A stretch of DNA of 64,000 nt, taken from an uncultured Clostridia bacterium. GTDB taxonomy: Bacteria; Bacillota; Clostridia; TANB77; CAG-508. Position 1 is the stretch's first letter; every line of letters begins with the position of its first letter. The notes below the pieces were generated by a model. The model was not told the DNA's origin. It saw only the letters and a list, made by a program, of their open reading frames with translations, and ran no database searches. The translations under genes were made by a program, and so were the position numbers. Shown here piece after piece: positions 8,355 through 18,130 of the stretch. The stretch covers positions 62,001 through 126,000 of the forward strand of contig CAKOTZ010000002.1 of the NCBI GenBank assembly GCA_934120395.1, given 5' to 3'.

Positions 8355-8873
8355 ATGACTGAAAATGTAACTGTTTTAAATAGTGAAATTAAAAACTTTC
8401 ACATTCCAAGATGGAATGAAATTCCAAGCATTGACCTATATATTGACCAAGTGGTATCCTACTTAGACAGCTATCTATCAAATTATATTTGTGAAGATGA
8501 TAAAATAGCTGGCAACGCAATAACTAAAACCATGATTAATAACTATGTAAAGCATGGTGTTATTAAACCACCTATTAATAAAAAATATACAAAAGAACAT
8601 TTAGCCAAACTTTTTACAATATTTATTTTAAAACAAATTTATAGCATAGATGAAATCAAAAAATTAATTCAACTCGCTTTAAAAACATCAAGTATTGAAC
8701 AAGCATACGATAAATTTTGTTCAGAGCTAGAGGAATCAATAAAAATTACTTTTAATGAAGATTATACTATTCTAAATAAAGAACATCTTTCACATGAGCA
8801 ATTCATATTGCGCAATGTAGTTCAATCTTTTTCTAGTAAATTGTATGTTCAAAAAGTATTTTTGAAAAAATAA
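8355..8873 (+). CDS. DUF1836 domain protein, likely MerR-like regulator
   Basis: 172 residues. The segment FHIPRWNEIPSIDLYIDQVVSYL near residue 15 and ITKTMINNYVKHGVIKPP near 55 are typical of DUF1836, a Firmicutes family whose N-terminal part resembles a MerR-type winged helix-turn-helix. No ligand is known. GAGGTG lies before the ATG. The gene diverges from the acyl-CoA ligase gene and its promoter overlaps a palindrome, so a regulatory role over that lipid gene is a reasonable inference. Confidence 0.82.
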   Translation: MTENVTVLNSEIKNFHIPRWNEIPSIDLYIDQVVSYLDSYLSNYICEDDKIAGNAITKTMINNYVKHGVIKPPINKKYTKEHLAKLFTIFILKQIYSIDEIKKLIQLALKTSSIEQAYDKFCSELEESIKITFNEDYTILNKEHLSHEQFILRNVVQSFSSKLYVQKVFLKK

Positions 8874-8876
8874 AAA

Positions 8877-8897
8877 TGCACTTCAAAATGAAGTGCA
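8877..8897. terminator. Bidirectional terminator
   Basis: A perfect 9-base stem, TGCACTTCA and TGAAGTGCA, around AAA, with T-rich sequence on both sides. It separates the DUF1836 gene from ftsH, which end facing each other. Confidence 0.9.
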
Positions 8898-8933
8898 CCT
8901 TTATTTTTTGTAATTGAATCTTATTCAAACATT

Positions 8934-10721
8934 TTACTCAAAAAAACTATTAAATTCTTCAGCTGAAATCGTCTCTTTTTCTAATAATCTTTGTGCTACT
9001 AAGTGTAACTTATCCATATTGCTTAATAAAATACTTTGTGCGCTTTGATAAGCAATATCAATAAGCTTTTTAATTTCATCACCAACTATAGAACCAATAT
9101 CCTCTCCAAATACTTGCATTTCATACGGTTCATTTGTCTTTAACGATACTGGGCCTAATTTTTCACTCATACCATAAACAGTAATCATATCCTTAGCAAT
9201 TCCAGTTGCAACCTCTAAATCATTGCTTGCTCCAGTAGATATATCATCTAGTGCTAACTTCTCTGCAGCTCTTCCTCCCATTAAAGCAATCATTTTTTCT
9301 TCCATTTCAGTTTTTGAGATATAATATTTGTCTTCATTAGTTTTATACATTGTATATCCACCTGCAAGACCTCTTGGAATAATAGACACTTCTTTTACAT
9401 CTAACTGTGAACCAAGATATTTGCTTACAATGGCGTGTCCAGCCTCATGATATGCAGTTAAACGTTTATCTTTGTCAGATATAACTCTACTATGTTTTTC
9501 AAGTCCCACTGTTACCTTCTTAACAGCACTTTCTAAATCTTCCTTTTCAATTTGTTCATGTTTATTTCTAGTAGCTAAAATAGCAGCTTCATTTAACACA
9601 TTGGCAAGTTCAGCTCCTGTAAATCCTGCTGTATCACCTGCAATATCTTCAATTTTAACGTCTGGAGCAAGTTTTTTATTTTTTGTATGAATTTTTAAAA
9701 TTGCTTCCCTTCCTTTTAAGTCTGGTGCTGCAATTGTTATTTGTCTGTCAAATCTTCCTGGTCTTAATAATGCTTTGTCTAGCATTTCAGGTCTATTAGT
9801 TGCAGCTAAGACTATAATAGTTTGGTTTGTTTCAAATCCATCCATTTCAACCAATAACTGATTTAAGGTTTGATTATTTTCAGATTCTGCACCACTTGAG
9901 CTTGTTCTTCTCGAACCAATTGCATCTATTTCATCTATAAATACAATACAAGGTGCTATTTTCTTTGCCTTTTCAAATAATTTTCTTACCCTTGACGCCC
10001 CAAGTCCAGCAAACATTTCTATAAATTCAGAACCACTCATTGAAATAAATGGCACTCCTGCTTCCCCTGCAATAGCTTTAGCAATCAATGTTTTTCCTGT
10101 ACCTGGCTTTCCGTAAAGCAGAATACCTTTTGGAATTTTTGCTCCCATCGCTTGATATCTCTTCGGATTTTTTAGAAAATCAACAATTTCCATCATTTCT
10201 ACTTTTTCTTCTTCTAGACCAGCAACATCATCAAAAGTAACATCTGTCTTATTTTCTTCTCCTCCATAAATCTTACCTTTTTCACCAAGCCCTTGCATTT
10301 GCATAAGCACAATAAATAGAGCAACAATCATAATTGTAGGTAATAAATTTAAAACAGTAGTTATAATTGTTTTAGCAGGGTTTGGCGCACTTTGGTTTAA
10401 CTCAATGTGATTTCCAGCTTGTACTTTTTCTTGTACTAGTTCAATAAATGCCTGTACACTTGGAACAATACTATGTCTTTCTGTTTCGTCATCTATTAAT
10501 TTAATTTTTATAGATTGACTACCTGTTGTCATCTTAACCTTTTCAACTTGATTTTCCTCAATTTTATTAATTAATTCAGTATATGGTATTTCAGTTTTTT
10601 TCATTACATTAGTTCCAATTGCTATTCCAATAATAGTTATAGCAATTACCACAACTAATAGTACAATACCTAGAACATAATACTTTTTATTGTCATTCTT
10701 CTTTTTTGGTTTTTTACTCAT
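8934..10721 (-). CDS. ftsH: ATP-dependent membrane zinc metalloprotease FtsH
   Basis: 595 residues. FtsH extracts and degrades membrane and short-lived cytosolic proteins as a hexamer. A first membrane segment spans about residues 15-38 and a second about 120-140 with an extracytoplasmic domain between. The AAA+ module has GKPGTGKT at 204-211, FIDEIDAIG near 261 and the second-region-of-homology arginines near 315-325. The protease domain carries HEAGH near 425-429. The pore loop reads MFAG, where many homologues have MFVG. It ends 24 bases before the next gene upstream begins its stop, so it is likely in one operon with the DUF1189 gene. Confidence 0.97.
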   Translation of the reverse strand: MSKKPKKKNDNKKYYVLGIVLLVVVIAITIIGIAIGTNVMKKTEIPYTELINKIEENQVEKVKMTTGSQSIKIKLIDDETERHSIVPSVQAFIELVQEKVQAGNHIELNQSAPNPAKTIITTVLNLLPTIMIVALFIVLMQMQGLGEKGKIYGGEENKTDVTFDDVAGLEEEKVEMMEIVDFLKNPKRYQAMGAKIPKGILLYGKPGTGKTLIAKAIAGEAGVPFISMSGSEFIEMFAGLGASRVRKLFEKAKKIAPCIVFIDEIDAIGSRRTSSSGAESENNQTLNQLLVEMDGFETNQTIIVLAATNRPEMLDKALLRPGRFDRQITIAAPDLKGREAILKIHTKNKKLAPDVKIEDIAGDTAGFTGAELANVLNEAAILATRNKHEQIEKEDLESAVKKVTVGLEKHSRVISDKDKRLTAYHEAGHAIVSKYLGSQLDVKEVSIIPRGLAGGYTMYKTNEDKYYISKTEMEEKMIALMGGRAAEKLALDDISTGASNDLEVATGIAKDMITVYGMSEKLGPVSLKTNEPYEMQVFGEDIGSIVGDEIKKLIDIAYQSAQSILLSNMDKLHLVAQRLLEKETISAEEFNSFFE

Positions 10722-10744
10722 AAAAATCCCTTTCCTTTTTTAAG

Positions 10745-11755
10745 CTATGCTGTTCCTTCTGGCGCCTGTCCATCTGTTCCAACATCTTTATCTTCTTTCT
10801 TTTCCTTCTTATCTTTTTTCTCCTTTTTATCTTCTGTTTTTTTCTTTTCTTCTATTTCCTGTTTTACCTCTTTTTGTACCTCTTCAATCTTTTTTATTTC
10901 TATTTGTTGTTTTATTAAATCAGAACGTATAAGTAAAATTGCTGTAATTAGGTAAATATATGAAATTGCTGTATACATTACCTGAAAATACTTCACTTCA
11001 AATCCAGTTACAACATTTACTGGAATATAAATAGCATTTAACAATATAGGTAATGTTAAGGCATACAATGCAATATTATATATTTGATTATTTCTTAATT
11101 TAACACTAGCAATTTTAGCTGTTAAGAATCCAAGAATAAATAACAACGCAGTCTCAAGCAATGTTGCTAAGAAATAAGCAAGGAATAAGTATATTAGTAA
11201 AGCTAAATATAAAGCAATATAAAAAGCTACGCTATTAATACTAGCTAGTTTTTCTACTAATGCTTGTTTGTCTAAGCTTTGCACTTTATAGGCTTCTGCT
11301 AAATCTGCATATGAATATGTTTGAGTTGTTCCCATTTTTAACATAGCTTTATCCTTTAGTAAAATAAGACCAACATTATACAAATTCAATTTTTTTGTAT
11401 ATTCTTCAATACTTGTTTCATCTTCTGATATACTTGTATCCATTATTATAATGTAAGATGTTCCATCGATTGTCTTTTCTATGACAGTTGGTTGTTCTTC
11501 TGCCTTAGATATCAATTGATTATTTTCCAAACTAAAATCTGGCATTTCAGTTTTAACCGTATCTGCACCCTGATTTAATATATTTATAAATTTGTATGTC
11601 ATTGCTATTCCAATAATAATGCAAAAAACAAGGATTAATTTTACAAAATATTTTAAAGCAGTACTTGTCTTTTCTAATGCAAAACCTTGATAGCTATCTA
11701 AGTTAAATATTGCCAGTTTTAATCTTTTAAAAAATTGCACTTTTTCATTGTTCAT
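10745..11755 (-). CDS. DUF1189 family membrane protein
   Basis: 336 residues with a cytoplasmic N terminus (FKRLKLAIFNLDSYQGFALE), a membrane segment near residues 36-54, an extracytoplasmic domain to about 170, and at least four further membrane segments from about 175 to 285. A lysine/glutamate-rich cytoplasmic tail follows (KKTEDKKEKKDKKEKKEDK). This is the DUF1189 plan, of unknown function, usually near cell-wall genes in Bacilli and Clostridia. Its ATG overlaps the alr stop codon by one base, so translation is coupled to alr. Confidence 0.82.
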   Translation of the reverse strand: MNNEKVQFFKRLKLAIFNLDSYQGFALEKTSTALKYFVKLILVFCIIIGIAMTYKFINILNQGADTVKTEMPDFSLENNQLISKAEEQPTVIEKTIDGTSYIIIMDTSISEDETSIEEYTKKLNLYNVGLILLKDKAMLKMGTTQTYSYADLAEAYKVQSLDKQALVEKLASINSVAFYIALYLALLIYLFLAYFLATLLETALLFILGFLTAKIASVKLRNNQIYNIALYALTLPILLNAIYIPVNVVTGFEVKYFQVMYTAISYIYLITAILLIRSDLIKQQIEIKKIEEVQKEVKQEIEEKKKTEDKKEKKDKKEKKEDKDVGTDGQAPEGTA

Positions 11756-12879
11756 TAGCGATACTCCCTTCTAACACCACTATCTACATACAATGGACTA
11801 ATGTCTAAATACACTTCATCATTAATCTTTACTTCATCATTTTCCGTAATATCTATTACTATGTGATACATACCAATTTTCCCAACTACAGTATATTTCT
11901 TATCATTTATTCTAACTTTGAAATGCTTGTCCCTAGCAAAATCTTTCATCGCACCATATAGGTATCTTAGTTTATCACGAAAGCGATAATCGTCATGCAT
12001 AGCTCTCACATTATATCCATCATAATATCCAACTGGAATTATAGCCACTTTTGTTTCTCTTTTTGTTTTAAATGCATTAGAATATCCAATATTATATCCC
12101 TTTGGCAATGTCTTTATTTCCGTTATATTACTTTTAAGTGTTCCAATTTTCTTTAATCCATACGTATTTAGAACTATAATTCTACCTGTAAACGCAGAAC
12201 CAATTCTAGCAGCATTTAAATGCATTGTTGGAAATTTTAAAAATGCCGAAGAGTTACATATATGCAACATTCCTGTTTTTATTCCTTCCCTTTGTAGTGT
12301 TTCTATTGTATTTATAAAATTATCAAATTGTTGCTTAGTCCATTTATCCTTTTTATAGAAAGACATTGAAAAATGTGAAAATGTACCTTCAATATTTATA
12401 TTTGTAACGCTTTGCAATGTTTCAATTATTTTATCTGTTTGGTTATATAAAAATCCATAACGACCAAAGCCTGTGTCAATTTTTAAATGTGCTCTTACTG
12501 TAACATTTAATCTTCTTGCCACTTCATCAACAGTTTCAGCTGAAAGTGCTGATCCAATGGTCAAAATAATATTATTTTCTATTAAAAGTTCTATCTCTTT
12601 TTTTACAGAAGTTGATGAAAGCATTAAAATATCTTCTTTTATGTCTGCTTTTCTTAGTGCAATAGCCTCCTCAACAGTAGAAACTGCTAAAAAATTAATT
12701 CCACTATCAATTAAAATTTTTGCAAATGAAACTAAGCCTAATCCATACCCATTACCTTTAACAACTCCAATAATTTTAAAAGCTTGTCCATTATCTGCTT
12801 TTTCGTTTTGTTTTGCTAGTTTTTTTATAATCTCAATATTATGTTTTAAATCTTTTTTATTTATTACTAAGGATTTCAT
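11755..12879 (-). CDS. alr: Alanine racemase
   Basis: 374 residues. A PLP fold-type III racemase that makes D-alanine for peptidoglycan. The PLP lysine sits in VVKGNGYGLG near residue 40, where many homologues have VKANAYGHG. The C-terminal domain includes GYNIGYSNAF near 248 and GYYDGYNVR near 268. The closing residues YVDSGVRREY are in the expected position. It is sandwiched between a FemAB-type transferase and the DUF1189 gene with one-base overlaps on both sides, a cell-wall context that supports the call. Other fold-III racemases cannot be excluded. Confidence 0.88.
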   Translation of the reverse strand: MKSLVINKKDLKHNIEIIKKLAKQNEKADNGQAFKIIGVVKGNGYGLGLVSFAKILIDSGINFLAVSTVEEAIALRKADIKEDILMLSSTSVKKEIELLIENNIILTIGSALSAETVDEVARRLNVTVRAHLKIDTGFGRYGFLYNQTDKIIETLQSVTNINIEGTFSHFSMSFYKKDKWTKQQFDNFINTIETLQREGIKTGMLHICNSSAFLKFPTMHLNAARIGSAFTGRIIVLNTYGLKKIGTLKSNITEIKTLPKGYNIGYSNAFKTKRETKVAIIPVGYYDGYNVRAMHDDYRFRDKLRYLYGAMKDFARDKHFKVRINDKKYTVVGKIGMYHIVIDITENDEVKINDEVYLDISPLYVDSGVRREYR

Positions 12880-13940
12880 TAGTTACCTCTACTAAAAATT
12901 TTTCTTTTAAAAGCTCTTAAACTTCTAAATGTCTTTTCAGAAATTTTATAAACTTTATATATAACTGGCTTAAACGGTAAATATACTTCTCCAATAAACT
13001 CTGTAAATTCAGCACCAAATCCTTTTTTAAATCTATATAAACCATATTGAGGATGATTTTCGTCTACAACTCCAGATACTCCTCTAAAATCATACATATC
13101 GCACTCATTTTGTATAGCCTCTTGAATTGCATGCCATTGTAACAAATAATTTGGCATTAAATTTCTATGTTCATTACTACTTGCTCCATACAAATACCAG
13201 GTTTTATTTCCATATCTAATAGGTATTATTCCTGCAATCGGCTTATTTTCATAATAAGCCATTAGTACCTTCATGTGTTCTGGTGCTAATTCATCATACA
13301 TTTTTTCAAAATATGACAAGCTACGAATAATAAATCCATCTCTTTGTCCAGTAGTAACCATTATACGATGAAAATCTGCTAAATCTTCCTTATTTCCTTC
13401 CTTAATAGTTACACCCTTTTTAGTTGCCAACCTTATATTATATCTTGTCTTTTGATGACAATTCTTTAATATTTCTTCTTCTGTTTTTCCTTTTAGGTTT
13501 AGTCTAAAAACATATCTAGGCTGTATTTCCTCCCTAAAATTTTTAGCATCATCTTTGATTTTATAGCCTATTGATGTAATAATTTTTCTAAATTCCTCAT
13601 CGTCACTTTTTATGTCTGGTTCTATCGAAAATACAAATGCCTTATACTTTTTTGCTAATTCCTTAGCGCCTTCTGTTAATTGTACCAAAGTAGCTTTATC
13701 GTGAACATCACACACAGGTCCTCTTGAAGAATACATTAAGTACCCAAAAATAGGAATTTTCCTAATTAAAATGCTAATAGAACCAATTATGTTTCCCTGT
13801 TCATCTTCTGCTAAGATAACCTCATTTTTCCAATTTGACTTGACTTTACCCCATTCCAAAGATTGCTGAAAATTACATCTTTCATGTTTCTTTAGAAAAT
13901 CTGTATATGCCTGTTTATCTTTTTCTTCTAATAACCTCAT
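12879..13940 (-). CDS. FemAB/FemX-type lipid II aminoacyltransferase
   Basis: 353 residues with two tandem GNAT-like domains, as in FemX/MurM: NFQQSLEWGKVK near residue 23, the linker RYVFRLNLKGKTEEEILKN near 145, and KTRYNIRLATKKGV near 167. These enzymes use aminoacyl-tRNA to add interpeptide bridge residues to lipid II at the inner membrane face. The basic C-terminal helix (RSLRAFKRKIFSRGN) may contact membrane or tRNA. The stop overlaps the alr start, consistent with a peptidoglycan-precursor operon. The added amino acid cannot be inferred. Confidence 0.87.
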   Translation of the reverse strand: MRLLEEKDKQAYTDFLKKHERCNFQQSLEWGKVKSNWKNEVILAEDEQGNIIGSISILIRKIPIFGYLMYSSRGPVCDVHDKATLVQLTEGAKELAKKYKAFVFSIEPDIKSDDEEFRKIITSIGYKIKDDAKNFREEIQPRYVFRLNLKGKTEEEILKNCHQKTRYNIRLATKKGVTIKEGNKEDLADFHRIMVTTGQRDGFIIRSLSYFEKMYDELAPEHMKVLMAYYENKPIAGIIPIRYGNKTWYLYGASSNEHRNLMPNYLLQWHAIQEAIQNECDMYDFRGVSGVVDENHPQYGLYRFKKGFGAEFTEFIGEVYLPFKPVIYKVYKISEKTFRSLRAFKRKIFSRGN

Positions 13941-14009
13941 TTTCTCCTCCGTAAGTATTATATACCTATTTTTTTATTTTACACCATATCTATTAGTATT
14001 GCAAGAATT

Positions 14010-15404
14010 CTATTGTCTTATTTTTTGTAATTCAATACCATCTTTTGTATCTTTTACTTGATATCCAAGTTCTTGTATTCTATCTCTTAATTCGTCTGAT
14101 TTAGCCCAATCCTTATTAGTTCTTGCTTGTTTTCTTTGTTCTAAAAGTTTTAATACTTCTTCTGGAATTTCTTCTTTTGCTTTGCTTATTGGCTCTTCAA
14201 TTTTTAATCCTAAAACTCTATCAAAATCTTTTAAAAGCTCTGCTAATTGTTTGCTTTTATTTGGATTTTTAGCTACGTCCCATACAACACTCATTGCCAG
14301 TGGCATATTTAGATCATCATTAATTGCTTCCAAAAATTTATTTTTATATTTTTCAATTTCATTTTCTGAAATGAAATCCGTTCCCTGTAAATGCTTTTGA
14401 TAAGCTTCTTTTAATTTTGCTAATGCCTTACTTGAAGATTCTATACCTTCCCAAGTAAAATTTAATTTATTACGATAATGTGAAGTATAGCAAAATAATT
14501 TATATGCTAATGGGTCATATCCCTTGTTTATAATGTCTTCTACTAGGTATACATTTCCTAAGCTTTTTGACATTTTCCCACCATTAATTAACAAAAACTC
14601 TCCATGCATCCAAAATTTTGCTGGAATTTTACCTGTACACCCTTTACTTTGAGCTATTTCATTTTCGTGATGTGTTGGAACAAGGTCAATTGCACCTGTA
14701 TGAATATCAAATTGTTCTCCCAAATATTTTTTTCCCATTGCAGAACACTCAATATGCCAACCTGGATAACTTGGTCCCCACGGACTATCCCACTTCATCA
14801 AATGATTTTCGGGAGCTTTTATCCATAAAGCAAAATCATAAGGGTTTCTTTTCTCTTCATCAACTTCAACTCTTGCACCTGCCATTTGATTTCTTAAATC
14901 AATTCCTGATAATATTCCATATTTGTCTAGCTTTGAAACATCAAAATATATTGCTGTAGATGTTTCATATGCATAACCATTTTCCATTAATTTTTCGACA
15001 AATTCAAGCATTTCTTGTATGTGTTCCGTTGCTTTACAAATAATTTCAGGTCTATCAATATTTAATCTATCAAAATCTTTTAAAAATCTCTTTGTATAAA
15101 ATTCTGATATTTCCAATGGTGTTTTGCCTTCTTCTCTTGCAGATTTTAGCATTTTATCTTCTCCCTCGTCACCATCTGAAACTAAATGTCCAACATCAGT
15201 AATATTCATAGCATGTTTTAATTTATAGCCATTATATTTTAAAACTCTTCTCAAATTATCCATAAATATAAATGTTCTCATATTTCCAATTGTTGCATCT
15301 TTATATACCGTCGGACCGCAAGAGTATATTCTAACAGTATTTCCATCTAGAGGTTTAAAAACTTCTTTTTGCTTTGTTAAGGTATTATAAAATTTTATTT
15401 CCAT
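14010..15404 (-). CDS. cysS: Cysteinyl-tRNA synthetase
   Basis: 464 residues from ATG 15402-15404, which has AAGGAAG nine bases upstream; an earlier ATG at 15434 would add ten residues without a ribosome site. Class I features: CGPTVYKDATIGNMRT near residue 26 (HIGH region), Zn ligands in the first Cys, WHIECS and HHENE, and KMSKSLGN near 260. The HIGH motif reads TIGN, so its first histidine is Thr. The DVGHLVSDGDEGEDKM segment marks a CysRS subfamily also seen in other deep-branching bacteria. The C-terminal anticodon domain is intact. Confidence 0.95.
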   Translation of the reverse strand: MEIKFYNTLTKQKEVFKPLDGNTVRIYSCGPTVYKDATIGNMRTFIFMDNLRRVLKYNGYKLKHAMNITDVGHLVSDGDEGEDKMLKSAREEGKTPLEISEFYTKRFLKDFDRLNIDRPEIICKATEHIQEMLEFVEKLMENGYAYETSTAIYFDVSKLDKYGILSGIDLRNQMAGARVEVDEEKRNPYDFALWIKAPENHLMKWDSPWGPSYPGWHIECSAMGKKYLGEQFDIHTGAIDLVPTHHENEIAQSKGCTGKIPAKFWMHGEFLLINGGKMSKSLGNVYLVEDIINKGYDPLAYKLFCYTSHYRNKLNFTWEGIESSSKALAKLKEAYQKHLQGTDFISENEIEKYKNKFLEAINDDLNMPLAMSVVWDVAKNPNKSKQLAELLKDFDRVLGLKIEEPISKAKEEIPEEVLKLLEQRKQARTNKDWAKSDELRDRIQELGYQVKDTKDGIELQKIRQ

Positions 15405-15442
15405 TTCTATAATCTTCCTTTCTTTTTCGTACATTTAAAATC

Positions 15443-15467
15443 AAAGGCAGTGTTGTTGTCTGCCTTT
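15443..15467 (-). terminator. Weak terminator or attenuator between pbp and cysS
   Basis: AAAGGCAG (15443-15450) pairs perfectly with CTGCCTTT (15460-15467) around a nine-base loop. On the minus strand the stem is followed only by GATTTT, so termination may be partial. Confidence 0.5.
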
Positions 15468-15473
15468 TTACAT

Positions 15474-18038
15474 TTATTCTTCTTCATCAACTGTATTCGT
15501 TGTATTTGCTGTATTTGTCGTATTCGTTGTGTTTGTATTTTCTACTGTATTTGTTGTATTTGTTGTGTTTGTCGTATTTGTTTTATTTGTATTTGAGTTT
15601 GGCTTATCATCTTTTTTCTCATCTTTTGGCTCATCCTTTGGTTTATCTTCTTTTGGTTGTTCTTCCGATTTTTTGTGTTCTGTACATACATCAGTTGGAG
15701 CATTAAATTTATCTCCATAATTAGTATTCCACTTTGGATTACGTTCTTTTTCTGGTTTAGCAGTATAATATCTATCTTCCTTATTTGGGCAATATTCATT
15801 AGCTAATTTTCCAGTATCTACACAAATACTTAATGTTAAATGTCCTTCACATTGTTTTGTAGGTTGCGTACCCTTAATGAATACTTCTGAATACGTTCTA
15901 GAACAACTGTCTGTTGCTAAGTCACCTGAGTCTTTACAAATTGTAGCGCTTACAATATTACTTGGTTTGTCAAACCTTTTCTTTTCTAAGTTTTTATGAA
16001 TGTCCTTCATTATATTAGACCATATTTGTCCTGCTGGATTTCTACCAGGCCATATAATTTCTTCTGGTTGGTCATAACCAAACCATGTTGCAGCTGAATA
16101 ATATGGTGAAAATCCACAAAGCCATCTATCCTTGCTTCCATTAGTTGTACCAGTTTTAGCACCTACATCCATTCCAGAAATAGCACAATATGTTGCTGTT
16201 CCAGACAAAACAGGCTGTGTTAAAATACTCTTTGTAACATAAGCTGCTTCTTCTGAAATTACTCTTCTTTTTTCTTGTGTTGGCTCAAGCACAACATTTC
16301 CATCTGCATCAGTTACACTAGTATAGAAAATTGGTGTAATATATTCTCCTCCATTTGCAATACAGCCGTATGCTGCAGCCATTTCCAATGGACTTATACC
16401 ATCTGATAGTCCTCCTATTGCAACTGGTAAAGATTCATCATCCTTTTTTGAGTTTTCTCCATGCTTATATAAAGTAGTTACTCCCATCTTTCTCATATAG
16501 TCTATAGACTTTCCTGGTGTTAATTCAGTCATAATTTTTAATGGTATCATGTTTTGTGATTTAGCAATCGCATCTCTTACAGTTATTAAACCAAGGTATT
16601 TATTACCATCATTTTTTGGCTCATATGAACCAAATGTAGTTTTTGAATCATCATAAACAGTTCCAGCTGTTATAATTTTTTCTTCAATTGCAGGTGCAAT
16701 AGTTGATATTGGTTTCGTTGCAGAACCCGGTTGTCTTACAGTTTGAGTTGCTCTATTCAAATCTCCTGAATTTGTTTTTTCTCCTAATCCTCCAACAGTA
16801 CCAACAACCTTACCTGTTGAATATTCAATAATTGCCATACCTGATTGTGTTGTTTGATATTCATTTGTCTCATTTCCTTCTGCATCTTTTAATTTTATTT
16901 TCTTAGATTTTTTTATATAAGTACTTTTTGCAAATTCTTCTTCCATTCTACTTTGAACTGAAGTATCCTGAGTTGTATGTATTGTGTATCCACCACTTTG
17001 TAATTTCATTTTAGCAAAGCTCTTATCCCAGCCATTCTTTTCTGCTAAATCTTTTACAACTTGGTCTATAGCAGCTTCAGTATGATAAGAATATGAATTT
17101 TGAATTGTTTGACCTTTTTGGAATTGCAATCCCTCGTCTACTTTTGCACTTGCTGTTTCTTTTTCTTCTTGTGTAATTTTTCCTAGTTCGTACATTTTAT
17201 TAAGAACAACTTTTGTTTTTTTCTTAATATTCTCCATTATTTTATCATGGTTCTTCTCTTGGAATGGATTATATGAGTTAGGTGAACTATTTATTCCTGC
17301 TAAAAATGCACACTCTTCTAAGCTTAAATCTCCTATATCTTTATCAAAATAATATCTAGCACCCATTTGCACGCCATGATTTGATGGTCCTCCTACAAAT
17401 AGAATATTTAAATAAAGTTCTAAAATTTGATCTTTTGAAATTAACTTTTCAATTTGATACGCTTTAGACATTTCTTTTACTTTTCTTATTATACCTGCTA
17501 TTCCACTATCATCTTTATCTTGAGTTATATTTTTAACTAACTGTTGTGTAATCGTACTTCCACCAAATGAAGATTCTCCATGATGGAATATGTAATTTAC
17601 TGCAGCTCTTCCTGTTCTAAAAATATCTACACCATGGTGTTCATAAAATCTTTCATCCTCAATTGATACATATGCCATTGGTAAATATTTAGGCATATCA
17701 GATAAAGTTACTATTTGCCTTCTTTCATCTCCAGCCAAAGAACCTATAACGTTTCCATCTTTATCTAATATATTTGAATTTGAATTGTTTATTACCAAGT
17801 CCTTTTTACTGATTAAAAATTCATCTCCAAAAAGCCCATAAAATATACCAGCAATAATTCCTCCACCTATTAAAGCAATTACAACTAATGCAATTAATAT
17901 TATTTTTATTGCTAATTTTAATTTAGGGTGTTTCTTTTTAGTTTTCTTCTTTCCCTTATATACTATTGTATCGTCCATTTCTTTTGATTTTTGTGTTTTC
18001 TTGTTGCCATTTTTATTTTTTTCTTGATTTTTTCCCAT
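15474..18038 (-). CDS. Class A penicillin-binding protein (transglycosylase/transpeptidase)
   Basis: 854 residues from ATG 18036-18038, chosen because AGGGAGG lies 6 bases upstream. A basic cytoplasmic tail and a membrane anchor (about residues 45-70) precede the GT51 domain, with EDERFYEHHGVD near 126 and GGSTITQQLVKN near 158. The transpeptidase has SATK near 435, SQN near 489 and KTGTT near 610. The C terminus (about 770-854) is a low-complexity tail: a Lys/Glu/Pro/Asp part and then repeated Thr-Asn-Thr units ending DEEE. The tail is presumably extracellular and wall-embedded. It polymerises and cross-links peptidoglycan. Confidence 0.95.
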   Translation of the reverse strand: MGKNQEKNKNGNKKTQKSKEMDDTIVYKGKKKTKKKHPKLKLAIKIILIALVVIALIGGGIIAGIFYGLFGDEFLISKKDLVINNSNSNILDKDGNVIGSLAGDERRQIVTLSDMPKYLPMAYVSIEDERFYEHHGVDIFRTGRAAVNYIFHHGESSFGGSTITQQLVKNITQDKDDSGIAGIIRKVKEMSKAYQIEKLISKDQILELYLNILFVGGPSNHGVQMGARYYFDKDIGDLSLEECAFLAGINSSPNSYNPFQEKNHDKIMENIKKKTKVVLNKMYELGKITQEEKETASAKVDEGLQFQKGQTIQNSYSYHTEAAIDQVVKDLAEKNGWDKSFAKMKLQSGGYTIHTTQDTSVQSRMEEEFAKSTYIKKSKKIKLKDAEGNETNEYQTTQSGMAIIEYSTGKVVGTVGGLGEKTNSGDLNRATQTVRQPGSATKPISTIAPAIEEKIITAGTVYDDSKTTFGSYEPKNDGNKYLGLITVRDAIAKSQNMIPLKIMTELTPGKSIDYMRKMGVTTLYKHGENSKKDDESLPVAIGGLSDGISPLEMAAAYGCIANGGEYITPIFYTSVTDADGNVVLEPTQEKRRVISEEAAYVTKSILTQPVLSGTATYCAISGMDVGAKTGTTNGSKDRWLCGFSPYYSAATWFGYDQPEEIIWPGRNPAGQIWSNIMKDIHKNLEKKRFDKPSNIVSATICKDSGDLATDSCSRTYSEVFIKGTQPTKQCEGHLTLSICVDTGKLANEYCPNKEDRYYTAKPEKERNPKWNTNYGDKFNAPTDVCTEHKKSEEQPKEDKPKDEPKDEKKDDKPNSNTNKTNTTNTTNTTNTVENTNTTNTTNTANTTNTVDEEE
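15485..15598 (-). repeat. In-frame Asn/Thr codon repeats at the PBP C terminus
   Basis: Tandem copies of a nine-base unit encoding Thr-Asn-Thr, in two tracts interrupted by VEN and ending near the stop. The unit is a multiple of three, so copy-number change would alter tail length without shifting the frame. Confidence 0.75.
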
Positions 18039-18130
18039 TTGCAACCTCCCTGCAAATCTTATTTATAAATTTTCGTTATACATTATATTACATATTACTA
18101 AATTTTGAAAGTATTTCTTGTTATTTTTTA

